Shown one piece after another: positions 15,663 through 22,983 of a stretch of 26,788 nt of DNA. The notes beneath the pieces are model-generated. The model was not told the DNA's origin. It saw only the letters and a program-made list of their open reading frames with translations, and made no database searches. A program made the translations under genes and the position numbers. The stretch is from contig CAZMZP010000083.1 in NCBI GenBank assembly GCA_964570935.1, positions 1 through 26,788 on the forward strand. Reading direction: 5' to 3'. How positions within the stretch are numbered: the first letter of the stretch is position 1; every line of letters begins with the position of its first letter. The stretch is from JAFGJU01 sp964570935. GTDB taxonomy: Bacteria > Eisenbacteria > RBG-16-71-46 > JAFGJU01.

Positions 15663-16679
15663 CTAGTCGGCCTTCCAGGTGTCGAGCCCCCTGAACTCGA
15701 ACCCGAACTCCACGATCTGGCCGCCCGCTTTCTCGAGCTTCTCCGCCACGATGTGCTTCCTGTCGAATCTGCAGAGAACCAGCAGGTAGCCTCCTCCCCC
15801 GGCTCCCAGTATCTTCCCTCCCACGGCCCCGTTCCTGCGGGCTACGGCGTAGAGCTCGTCTATCCTGGGGCTGGAGATCTCGCGGTCCAGTTTCTTCTTC
15901 CTGAGCCAGGCCTCGTGGAGGAGCTCCCCGAGCGCGTCCAGCTTCCCGAGGAGGAGGGCGTTCTTCATACGCACGGTGTCGGCCTTGAGGCCGTCGAGCG
16001 CCTTCACGACTCCGGTCCTTCTCGTGACGTACGAATCGATCTGCCTCTTGAGTATCCCGGCCGAGAGCCTGGTCTGCCCGGTGTAGCAGAGGAGCAGCCT
16101 GTATTCCAGCTCGTTCAGGATGGAGGGCTTTATACGCAGCGGGTTGACGACGGTGGTGTCGCCGGTGAACTCGATGAAATTGAAGCCCCCGAAGGTGGCC
16201 GCGTACTGATCCTGCCGTCCTCCGGCTATCTTGAGGTCTACTCGCTCAATCCTATACGCCAGCTCCGCGATCTCGTAGTCCGTCAGCGGCCTCTTCAGCC
16301 ATTCTTTGAACGCCCCTATCAGCGCGACCACGAGCGTCGAGGACGACCCCAGGCCCGACCCCGGCGGCGCGTCGCTGTGCACAAAGAGGTCGAGGCCGGA
16401 ACTCCCGCCCATTCTCTTTATGACGGCCTTGACCAGGTCAAGCTCGCCGTCGAACTTGACCTTCTTCGAGTGCTCGTACTTGGCCACGACGTCGTAGTCC
16501 AGGGAAGTGATCTTGACCCTGGCGTCGCGCCTCGGGATGAGGGACGCGTAGGCGTACTTGTTTATGGTGGCGCTCAGGACCATCCCTCCCCTTTCCTCGG
16601 GATACGGAGAGACGTCCGTGCCTCCGCCGCAGAAGCTGATCCTTAGTGGAGCCCTGCTCCTGTACGTCACCCTCTTCAT
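15663..16679 (-). CDS. GHMP-family sugar kinase, D-glycero-D-manno-heptose-7-phosphate kinase (HddA)-like
   Basis: A 338-residue cytoplasmic kinase. All three GHMP motifs are present: RSRAPLRISFCGGGTDVSPY (7-26), the ATP-binding PPGSGLGSSSTLVVALIGAF (105-124), and KILGAGGGGYLLVL (289-302). The N-terminal motif with GGGTDVSPY followed by GGMVLSATINKYAYASL is typical of HddA-type heptose kinases and of related fucose and sugar-1-kinases. ATG 16679 directly follows the stop of the sugar nucleotidyltransferase gene, with GGAG 4 bases upstream. This kinase plus nucleotidyltransferase pair matches the hddA-hddC order in GDP-heptose synthesis. The isomerase (GmhA) and phosphatase (GmhB) are not in the window, so the heptose assignment is probable, not proven. 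Confidence 0.83.
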   Translation of the reverse strand: MKRVTYRSRAPLRISFCGGGTDVSPYPEERGGMVLSATINKYAYASLIPRRDARVKITSLDYDVVAKYEHSKKVKFDGELDLVKAVIKRMGGSSGLDLFVHSDAPPGSGLGSSSTLVVALIGAFKEWLKRPLTDYEIAELAYRIERVDLKIAGGRQDQYAATFGGFNFIEFTGDTTVVNPLRIKPSILNELEYRLLLCYTGQTRLSAGILKRQIDSYVTRRTGVVKALDGLKADTVRMKNALLLGKLDALGELLHEAWLRKKKLDREISSPRIDELYAVARRNGAVGGKILGAGGGGYLLVLCRFDRKHIVAEKLEKAGGQIVEFGFEFRGLDTWKAD

Positions 16680-17375
16680 TTATCTCCATCCCCCGTGTTT
16701 CACGCGCGCGTATTCTTCCGGGGTTCCGATGTCCACGAACGCGCCCGAGGTCTCGCAGGCCGCGAGCGCCGCTCCGCTTTCCAGAAGCCGGGGGAAGGTC
16801 TCCTTCTCCAGGGACACCGGCCGCCCGGGAGCCACGCAGTCCAGCACGTCCTTCTCCATCAGGTAGAACCCGCAGTTTATGAGCCCGGAGGCGCCCGCCG
16901 CGGTCTTCTCGTCGAAGCGCAGTATCCGGCCCCTCTCACCGACCACCAGAGTGCCTTTCCCCGTCGCGTCGGCCGCCACCCTGCAAAGGACGCTCACCCG
17001 GGCGCCCAGGGCCTCGTGACGAGACTCCATTTCGGAGAGAGAGAACTCGGCCAGGGTGTCTCCGTTGGCGCACAGGAATCTGCCCGCCAGGAAGCCCGAG
17101 GCGTTCCTTATCGCCCCTCCCGTCCCGAGCGCCGTCTCCTCGAACGAGTACTGTACGGCCACGTCGAGCCGGCTTCCGTCTCCGAGCAGCTCTCTGACGG
17201 CCTGCGCTCCGACCCCGACGCACAGGACGAATTCCCTGAAGCCGTGCTCTTTGAGGAGCTCTATCTGCCACTCGATGAACGGCCGGCCCTGTACCGGCGC
17301 CAGGCACTTGGGCAGCGGCCCCAGCAGGGGTTTAAGCCTCAGGCCCTCGCCCCCGGCAAGCACCAGGGCCTTCAT
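16680..17375 (-). CDS. Sugar-1-phosphate nucleotidyltransferase, HddC-like
   Basis: A 231-residue cytoplasmic nucleotidyltransferase that would activate a sugar 1-phosphate to an NDP-sugar. The NTP-binding signature is LVLAGGEGLRLKPLLGPLPK (4-23), with Lys23 and CLAPVQGRPFI following. TALGTGGAIRNA, LCANGDTLAEF (metal-binding Asp) and FVDIGTPEEYARVK near the C-terminus complete the family pattern. The length fits the short HddC/RmlA-like class without a trimerisation domain. ATG 17375 overlaps the upstream stop as ATGA and has GAGGAG at 5 bases. The neighbouring HddA-like kinase supports a heptose-1-phosphate substrate; mannose- or glucose-1-phosphate cannot be excluded. Confidence 0.85.
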   Translation of the reverse strand: MKALVLAGGEGLRLKPLLGPLPKCLAPVQGRPFIEWQIELLKEHGFREFVLCVGVGAQAVRELLGDGSRLDVAVQYSFEETALGTGGAIRNASGFLAGRFLCANGDTLAEFSLSEMESRHEALGARVSVLCRVAADATGKGTLVVGERGRILRFDEKTAAGASGLINCGFYLMEKDVLDCVAPGRPVSLEKETFPRLLESGAALAACETSGAFVDIGTPEEYARVKHGGWR

Positions 17376-18319
17376 CCACGCTCCTCAGGCTCTTCCGTGA
17401 AGCCGAGCCTGGCCTTGACCGCGTATTCCTTGCGTTTGCCGGTCCTGGCCACCATTTCGCCCAGGAGCCCCATGGAAATGAACTGAATGCCCAGTATCAC
17501 GAGGACCACCGCGAACAGCATGAGCGGCCTCACGCGCAGCGGCTGCCCGAAGGCCCACTGGCCCAGGAAGACCAGGTTCATCACGAAACCCGTAACGAAG
17601 AAGAAGAGCCCCAGTCTTCCGAACAGATGGAGGGGGTTCGACTCGTGCGCCGAAAGGAACATCACAGTGAGGAGGTCCAGGAATCCGTTTATGAAGCGTC
17701 CGCCGCCGAACTTGCTCCTGCCGTGTTTCCGCGGATGATGCACGACCACCCTTTCGGACACCCTGTATCCGGACCAGTGCGCCAGGACAGGGATGAAACG
17801 GTGAAGCTCGCCGTAGAGGTCCACGCCCCTGGCCACCTCGCCCCTGTAGACTTTAAGGCCGCAGTTGACGTCGTGTATTCGCACGCCCGTCATCCTGGAT
17901 ACCAGGAAGTTGAACACTCGCGACGGAACGGTCTTCGAGATGGGGTCCTTCCGGTCCTTTTTCCAGCCCGACACCACGTCGAAGCCCTCGTTGAGCTTCT
18001 CTATCAGAAGCGGAATTTGAGCGGGGTCGTCCTGCAGGTCCGAATCCAGCGTCGCCACGAGGCGGCCGGTCGACTCGCCGAACCCCACGGCCAGCGCTGC
18101 GGACTTGCCGAAGTTCCTGCGGAAGCTCAAGACCCGAACGCGGGCGTCCCGGGCCTGAATGGCCTTGAGCGCGCCGAACGAACCGTCCGTGCTTCCGTCG
18201 TCCACGAAAATGATCTCGTAGTCTTCCGACACGCTCCGCAGAGCGTCGCCCAGGCGACGGTGGAGCTCTTCCAGACTCTGGGCCTCATTGAAGACAGGTA
18301 CGACAGCTGAAATCTCCAT
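17372..18319 (-). CDS. Polyprenyl-phosphate glycosyltransferase, GtrB/DPMS-like GT2 with two C-terminal membrane helices
   Basis: A 315-residue GT2 of the GtrB / ArnC type, which attaches a sugar to undecaprenyl phosphate on the cytoplasmic face. Motifs are VVPVFNE (6-12), FVDDGSTDGS (38-47), SFRRNFGKSAAL (65-76), LDSDLQDDP (91-99) and HDVNCGLKVYR (149-159). Two helices (about 234-256 and 266-288) form the typical C-terminal membrane anchor. ATG 18319 is chosen because GAGAGG lies 7 bases upstream; ATG 18334, five residues longer, overlaps the upstream stop as ATGA and is possible. It follows directly after the DUF2723 gene, a likely user of polyprenyl-phosphate sugar (inference). Confidence 0.9.
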   Translation of the reverse strand: MEISAVVPVFNEAQSLEELHRRLGDALRSVSEDYEIIFVDDGSTDGSFGALKAIQARDARVRVLSFRRNFGKSAALAVGFGESTGRLVATLDSDLQDDPAQIPLLIEKLNEGFDVVSGWKKDRKDPISKTVPSRVFNFLVSRMTGVRIHDVNCGLKVYRGEVARGVDLYGELHRFIPVLAHWSGYRVSERVVVHHPRKHGRSKFGGGRFINGFLDLLTVMFLSAHESNPLHLFGRLGLFFFVTGFVMNLVFLGQWAFGQPLRVRPLMLFAVVLVILGIQFISMGLLGEMVARTGKRKEYAVKARLGFTEEPEERG

Positions 18320-18330
18320 CTCGGGACCTC

Positions 18331-20583
18331 TCATTGCGCGCCGCCGTTTCTTTCCAGGTACTCCCTGACCACGGCGTCGTCCGGCTGTATCTGGAGCCAG
18401 GCTCTAAGGACCGCCTCGCGCTCGGGCAGCCTGCCCATCTTGGTGTACACGTCGGCCAGAGCCAGGTAGGCGTACCTGTAAGAGCGGTCCAGCTCGATGG
18501 CCCGTCTGAAATCCTCGACCGCCAGGTCCAGCTTGTTTGCAGTGGCGTGGATCCTTCCCAGCTGGAACCGGACCTCGGGGTCAGCCGGGTACTGAGCCAG
18601 AAGACCTTTGTAGAACGGCTCCGCCTTGTCGAGGCGGCCCGCCTCCACGTAGAAGTCTCCCAGTGCGCGCGCGGCGTCCACGAATTGGGGAGATATCGCC
18701 ATGGATCTCTCCATCAGCTCTACGGCCTTGTCCATCCTGCCGGTCTGCCGGTACCAGTACGCGAAGGTAAAGTGAGTCGCGGCGTAGTTCTGGATCAGCC
18801 TGGTGCAGTTCAAGTCCTTGTAGAAGCTGTTGTCAGTCGTGCCGTCGGGCTTGAGCACCCCGCCCCAATCGTACGTCTCGAACATTGCCTTGCTCATTCT
18901 CTCTTCGTCTATCCGCATGCCCACTTCGGCGGAGTCCACCCTAAAGATGAGGCCTTCCAGTACAAGTCTTCTCTCGAGCCCCATCTGGTCCGGCACGGTC
19001 ACCGCGATGTAGAGCGGTTTCTGCCAGTTGTTCGCGCCGATCATGTCGTACACCACGTACTGGTTGGTCTGCCAGACCCTCCCTTCCCTGTCGCGGAACG
19101 GTCCCAGCTTGTCGATGGCGCTTTCGGACAGGGAGAGCGGGACTCTGGGCTCGTAGGCCTTCAGCTGTTTGATGTACCAGTTGGTCCGCATGAGACTCAG
19201 GTTCGCGACGCGCACGTCCTTCCTGAAGCCCTCGACTTCCTGGATGTACCAGAGTGGAAAAGTGTCGTTGTCGCCGTTGGTCAAGAGGACGGCGTTCTTC
19301 TCCAGCGGAGCCAGCATGTTGTACCCGAAGTTCCTGGCCACCCTGTCCTCGGTCCTGTCATGGTAGAAATGGAAATGGAAATACGGCAGGACGGCGGCCG
19401 CCAGCAGGAGGCACGACAGGCCCGCGGTGACCGGCCACTGGGCCTTCAGCAGGTGCTTCGTGGCTTTCATCGTCTTGTGGATGATGCCGGCCGCGCCGAG
19501 CCCCATCCAAATCGTGAAGAAGTGGAAGGCGGCGACGTAGAAGTAGTCTCGCTCGCGCACCTCGTGGTCAGTGAAGTTGAGATAGATGATGAGCCCCAGG
19601 CTGCAGATCACGAATACCGTCAGGAGCGCGGCGAACGTCCGCCTGTTGAACACTGCGTGGTAGTAGGCGCCTACCAGGGCCAGGAGGAACGGAATGTACT
19701 TCCCCACCCCCTCCAGCTTGCCTCCCCACATCGTGAACTGATTGGCGAAATAGTCCCAGAACATTCCGAACTGGAATCCGAACGTCGCCCTTCTGACAAA
19801 GATGCTCCCGGGCTTGTACTGGTCGCGCTTTAGCACCAGCCAGAGGTCATTCCACGTCTTCGGGGAGGCCTCGTTGATGGCCGGGTTCAGGTTGGCCCTG
19901 ATGAGCAGGTACAGATGCACGCTGACTCCCAGCACGAACAGCACGGCCGCGATGGCCAGCAGCTTGGGCTTGAGAGCGGTGCGCCAGTCGGTGAGCAGCA
20001 CGAGGACCAGAAGGCCGGGCACCACTATCAAAGTGCCCAGGTGTATGCCGACGCACAGACTCAGGAGATAAGCCATGCCCAGAAGCGCCTTGTCCGAATG
20101 GTCCTTGTCGAACACTTCCATCCAGCGCAGGCCCATCCAGAACGTCAGCACCATGACGAAGCTGCTCACGGCGTACACCTCCGCCTCGGTGGCGTTCTCC
20201 CAGAACGTGTTCGAGAATGCCATGAAGAGACCGGCGACCAGTCCGGGCACCCACGCCCTCCATCCCTGAAGCTTGAAGCTCATCTTGGACAGCTTGACCG
20301 TGACGAGAAAAGTGAAGAGCACGGCCAGCGCGCTTGCCAGCGCCGACATGAAGTTGACCCGCGCGGCGACGCTGGCGACCGGAAACAGGCAGAAGAGCCG
20401 GCCTACCAGGACGTAGAGCGGTGTTCCGGGCGGATGAGGGACTCCCAGGATGTAACTCGTCGCGATGAACTCACCGCCGTCCCAGAACGGAGTCGTGAGG
20501 GCCATGGTCTCGACGTACGCGACGAGCACGATTGCGAACAACATCAGCGCCACGAGCCAGTCTTTCTTGGTTTCGGTGTGCAT
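18331..20583 (-). CDS. DUF2723 (TMEM260-like) GT-C membrane protein with C-terminal TPR domain
   Basis: A 750-residue protein. Residues 1-400 are a multi-pass GT-C core of the DUF2723 family. Its signatures are FWDGGEFIATSY (33-44, acidic DGGE loop), GVPHPPGTPLY (47-57) and FWENATEAEVYAVS (127-140). A soluble region follows, containing LLTNGDNDTFPLWY. The C-terminus (about 603-745) consists of four TPR-like repeats (GRMDKAVELMERSMAISP, GRLDKAEPFYKGLLAQYP and so on). The eukaryotic homologue TMEM260 has been reported as a protein O-mannosyltransferase, so a protein glycosylation role is plausible but untested here. GGAGG lies 7 bases before ATG 20583, and the start directly abuts the TAG of the upstream gene. 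Confidence 0.87.
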   Translation of the reverse strand: MHTETKKDWLVALMLFAIVLVAYVETMALTTPFWDGGEFIATSYILGVPHPPGTPLYVLVGRLFCLFPVASVAARVNFMSALASALAVLFTFLVTVKLSKMSFKLQGWRAWVPGLVAGLFMAFSNTFWENATEAEVYAVSSFVMVLTFWMGLRWMEVFDKDHSDKALLGMAYLLSLCVGIHLGTLIVVPGLLVLVLLTDWRTALKPKLLAIAAVLFVLGVSVHLYLLIRANLNPAINEASPKTWNDLWLVLKRDQYKPGSIFVRRATFGFQFGMFWDYFANQFTMWGGKLEGVGKYIPFLLALVGAYYHAVFNRRTFAALLTVFVICSLGLIIYLNFTDHEVRERDYFYVAAFHFFTIWMGLGAAGIIHKTMKATKHLLKAQWPVTAGLSCLLLAAAVLPYFHFHFYHDRTEDRVARNFGYNMLAPLEKNAVLLTNGDNDTFPLWYIQEVEGFRKDVRVANLSLMRTNWYIKQLKAYEPRVPLSLSESAIDKLGPFRDREGRVWQTNQYVVYDMIGANNWQKPLYIAVTVPDQMGLERRLVLEGLIFRVDSAEVGMRIDEERMSKAMFETYDWGGVLKPDGTTDNSFYKDLNCTRLIQNYAATHFTFAYWYRQTGRMDKAVELMERSMAISPQFVDAARALGDFYVEAGRLDKAEPFYKGLLAQYPADPEVRFQLGRIHATANKLDLAVEDFRRAIELDRSYRYAYLALADVYTKMGRLPEREAVLRAWLQIQPDDAVVREYLERNGGAQ

Positions 20584-21681
20584 CTATTTCCTCCAGTCGG
20601 TTTCTCCCGCTGCCCGAGAAGGAGAACCGGCCCGACTGATCCGTCTCCTGAGTAGCTCCAGGGGCCCCCTGGAAAGGAATATCACTCCTCCGCTCAGACT
20701 TATCAGAACGCTCACGAGATACGTCATGAACTCTATCGAAAACGCGTCGTGGCCGGGCACTCCGGCCAGTCCGAACAGCACCACCCCTGCTCCTTCCCTG
20801 ACGCCCAATCCGTTGATGGAAATCGGGAGCGCGGTGAGGACCGCCAGCACCGGCACGAAAAGGAAGAAGTATGCGGGCGAAATGGATATGCCCAGAGACC
20901 GCGCGACGAGGTAGTGAACGTACACCCGCATCACCTGGATGGCGATCGCTATCAGGATGACTCCGAACAGGAGCGGCAGCTTCTCCCTGTAAGCGTGGAG
21001 CTGGTCGAACAGCTTCTCGACCCTCCGTTCCAGGTCGAAGGCTTTCAACAGCTTGAACGGCTTCTCGAAAAACGCCAGAATCCTCCTGTCCAGGATGCTG
21101 AACACGACAAACAGCGTGCCGCAGAAACCCAGCACCACCGTCAGGTAGATGAGGAAGATGCGGAAATGGTCCAGGCAGTACACCGACGCTACCACCGCCA
21201 GGAAACTTATGGCCAGCACGCCGACAACCCTGTCCATGAACGTCGCCACGAACACGGAACTGGTGTCCTTGCAGTACTTAGACGCGTCGTAGATGCGCAC
21301 GATGTCTCCGCCGATGTTGGCCGGGAGGAAATTGTTGAAGAAGAGCCCCACGAAGTAGAACGACCACACTCTGTAGAAAGGTATGCGCAGCCCATGCGAC
21401 TTGAGCAGCATCCCCCAGAGCCAGCTTCCCATTATGTTGCTGGCCAGGAAGATCAATCCGGCCGCCACCATGAACCTGGGGTCGATGCTGGCCAGGGATT
21501 CGAGGAGATTCCCCGGCTGTATCTTGTGAAGGACGAACCCCAGCAGGGTGAGGCTTACCAAGAGCTTCCCGGCGATGAGAAGGTGCTTGATGCGCTTCCG
21601 CCGGGACGAGCCGGCCGCCGGCTGAGAAACGCTCTCGGGGCATTCTCCGACGGTGACTTTTTCCTGGTTCAGTTCGTTCAT
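20584..21681 (-). CDS. LPG_synthase_TM / UPF0104 (AglD-like) membrane protein
   Basis: A 365-residue multi-pass membrane protein of the lysylphosphatidylglycerol-synthase TM-region family, without the lysyl-transferase domain. Visible signatures are FNNFLPANIGGDIVRIY (115-131), ATFMDRVVGVLA (146-157) and LPISINGLGVREGAG near residue 300. About eight helices are present, after a hydrophilic N-terminus of 30 residues. Family members beside glycosyltransferases (for example archaeal AglD relatives) are linked to handling lipid-phosphate sugars, which fits its position directly upstream of the DUF2723 and GtrB-like genes. The stop abuts the next start codon. The exact role is unknown. Confidence 0.85.
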   Translation of the reverse strand: MNELNQEKVTVGECPESVSQPAAGSSRRKRIKHLLIAGKLLVSLTLLGFVLHKIQPGNLLESLASIDPRFMVAAGLIFLASNIMGSWLWGMLLKSHGLRIPFYRVWSFYFVGLFFNNFLPANIGGDIVRIYDASKYCKDTSSVFVATFMDRVVGVLAISFLAVVASVYCLDHFRIFLIYLTVVLGFCGTLFVVFSILDRRILAFFEKPFKLLKAFDLERRVEKLFDQLHAYREKLPLLFGVILIAIAIQVMRVYVHYLVARSLGISISPAYFFLFVPVLAVLTALPISINGLGVREGAGVVLFGLAGVPGHDAFSIEFMTYLVSVLISLSGGVIFLSRGPLELLRRRISRAGSPSRAAGETDWRK

Positions 21682-21728
21682 GGCGTTCTATCCGCCCATG
21701 CCAATGTGTGCCAACAAGGGTCTCGGCC

Positions 21729-21746
21729 GCCCCTGCCGGCAGGGGC
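21729..21746 (-). repeat. 18-base perfect palindrome after a GT4 stop codon
   Basis: GCCCCTGCCGGCAGGGGC is a perfect inverted repeat beginning 1 base after the TAA of the GT4 gene. No U-tract follows, so it is unlikely to be a classical terminator. It occupies about a third of the 66-base gap before the LPG_synthase_TM gene. Confidence 0.55.
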
Positions 21747-21747
21747 C

Positions 21748-22881
21748 TTAACTTCTTCGCGGCCGCGTGCCTGCGACCTCCTCTATCAATTCCGCGGAAA
21801 GGGTGCCGCAGGTGTCCCAGCTGAACCGCCCCGCCCACTCCACCGCCCCGGCAGACAGGCGCTCTCTCAGCCCCCTGTCCACGAGGATTTCTACCAGCTT
21901 CCCGGCCAGTTGTTCCACGCTTCCGTGCTCGACCAGGAAGCCGGTCTGCCCGTCCCTGACTGAGTCCACCAGGCCCGGACTCCTGCTGGCGACCACCGGC
22001 ACACCGCAGGCGTTCGCCTCCACAACCGTCAGGCCCCAGCCCTCCTTGGGGGAGGGGTTGGCCGTGACTGCGGCCTGGGAAAGGAGTCTGACTTTCTCGT
22101 CCTGGGAGACGTGGCCGCGGAACTCCACCGCGCCCGTCAGACCCAGACTCGCTGCCAGCGCTTCCAGGTTCTTACGGTATGGCCCGTCGCCGACGACCAC
22201 CAGGCGCGCGCCGGGCACGCGTTCCCTGACGGGTTTCATGGCCTGTATCACAAGGTGAACGCACTTGTACTTCCTCAGCCTGCCCAGGTAGACAATCAGG
22301 TTGTCGTCTCTCCGGACCGGCAGAGGCCTGTACAGGCCGTGGTCCAGCCCGCACTCCACTACCGACACCCGCTCGGGCCCGATGCCCCTGGCAGTCAGGT
22401 CGCGTTTCGTGCTCTCGGATATGGCCAGAAACCTGACGCCGCGGTAGACCGCCGGAATTAGCCTTTCGTAGGAATATACATACATTGCGAACGGAAAGCT
22501 AGCCTCTTGAAATACAGTAGTGCCAAAGAGATGCGGCACTATGGCCAGCACAGGGGCCTTCGTGAAGAGGGGTGTGTAGAAGGGTATCTTGTTTATGTCC
22601 TCGACCACGACGTCGAATTTCTCTGACCGGAGCTCTCTCAGGTACGCCAGGGGAAGGGCGAAGTTGGCTGCGTACCATTTCCCCCGCCTGAGGACCCTGA
22701 CGCCATCGACGGTCACGGTACCCTCGCCTCCAGGGAAGGCGCAGGCAAGCAGGGTCACGCTGTGGCCCCGCTTGACCAGGGCCCGCATTATCTCGTGGAG
22801 GTGAACCTCGGCCCCGCCCGCCTCAGGGTTCTTGATGTCGCGCCAGTTGAATGCCAGGACTTTGAGTTTCGCCACTCCCAC
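21748..22881 (-). CDS. Glycosyltransferase family 4
   Basis: A 377-residue GT-B enzyme. The N-terminal signature is FNWRDIKNPEAGGAEVHLHE (11-30), characteristic of a GT4 subgroup in exopolysaccharide loci. The donor domain shows IVYLGRLRKYKCVHLVIQAM and then PSPKEGWGLTVVEANACG with VPVVAS, the EX7E motif being Glu-Gly-Trp-Gly-Leu-Thr-Val-Val-Glu. The start is GTG at 22881 or 22875; neither has well-spaced Shine-Dalgarno pairing, and no ATG lies close to the first strand. The gene follows a 102-base gap after the methyltransferase. The sugar is unknown. Confidence 0.88.
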   Translation of the reverse strand: MGVAKLKVLAFNWRDIKNPEAGGAEVHLHEIMRALVKRGHSVTLLACAFPGGEGTVTVDGVRVLRRGKWYAANFALPLAYLRELRSEKFDVVVEDINKIPFYTPLFTKAPVLAIVPHLFGTTVFQEASFPFAMYVYSYERLIPAVYRGVRFLAISESTKRDLTARGIGPERVSVVECGLDHGLYRPLPVRRDDNLIVYLGRLRKYKCVHLVIQAMKPVRERVPGARLVVVGDGPYRKNLEALAASLGLTGAVEFRGHVSQDEKVRLLSQAAVTANPSPKEGWGLTVVEANACGVPVVASRSPGLVDSVRDGQTGFLVEHGSVEQLAGKLVEILVDRGLRERLSAGAVEWAGRFSWDTCGTLSAELIEEVAGTRPRRS

Positions 22882-22965
22882 CTCACCCGGCCCGTGCCGA
22901 CGCCCCGTGCTTGGCCCGGCCGGCCGGTCAATCGCGCGCCCGCCGACTGCGCTACTGCCTGCGCC

Positions 22966-22980
22966 ACGCCCGCCGGGCGT
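22966..22980 (-). repeat. Hairpin after a methyltransferase stop codon
   Basis: ACGCCCG and CGGGCGT form a 15-base near-palindrome starting 3 bases after the TGA of the methyltransferase. No U-tract. The rest of this 102-base gap is GC-rich, with runs of GGCC/CCGG and no promoter that I can support. Confidence 0.4.
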
Positions 22981-22983
22981 CGG

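Noticed and set aside
15231..16646. Plus-strand open frame of 471 codons opposite the GT4 and GHMP kinase genes
   Set aside because: It spans two real minus-strand genes and their gap and shows low-complexity composition and no domain. It is a by-product of high GC at third positions.
18334..19833. Plus-strand open frame of 499 codons opposite the DUF2723 gene
   Set aside because: The opposite strand encodes a protein with DUF2723 and TPR signatures; the plus-strand product has no recognisable feature.
21682..21720. Promoter-like TTGGCA...TAGAAC before the LPG_synthase_TM gene, with a repeated TTGGCA
   Set aside because: The -10-like box is only three bases from the start codon, so the transcript would begin inside the gene. 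The 18-base spacing and weak -10 make it poor; the short direct repeat is probably chance.
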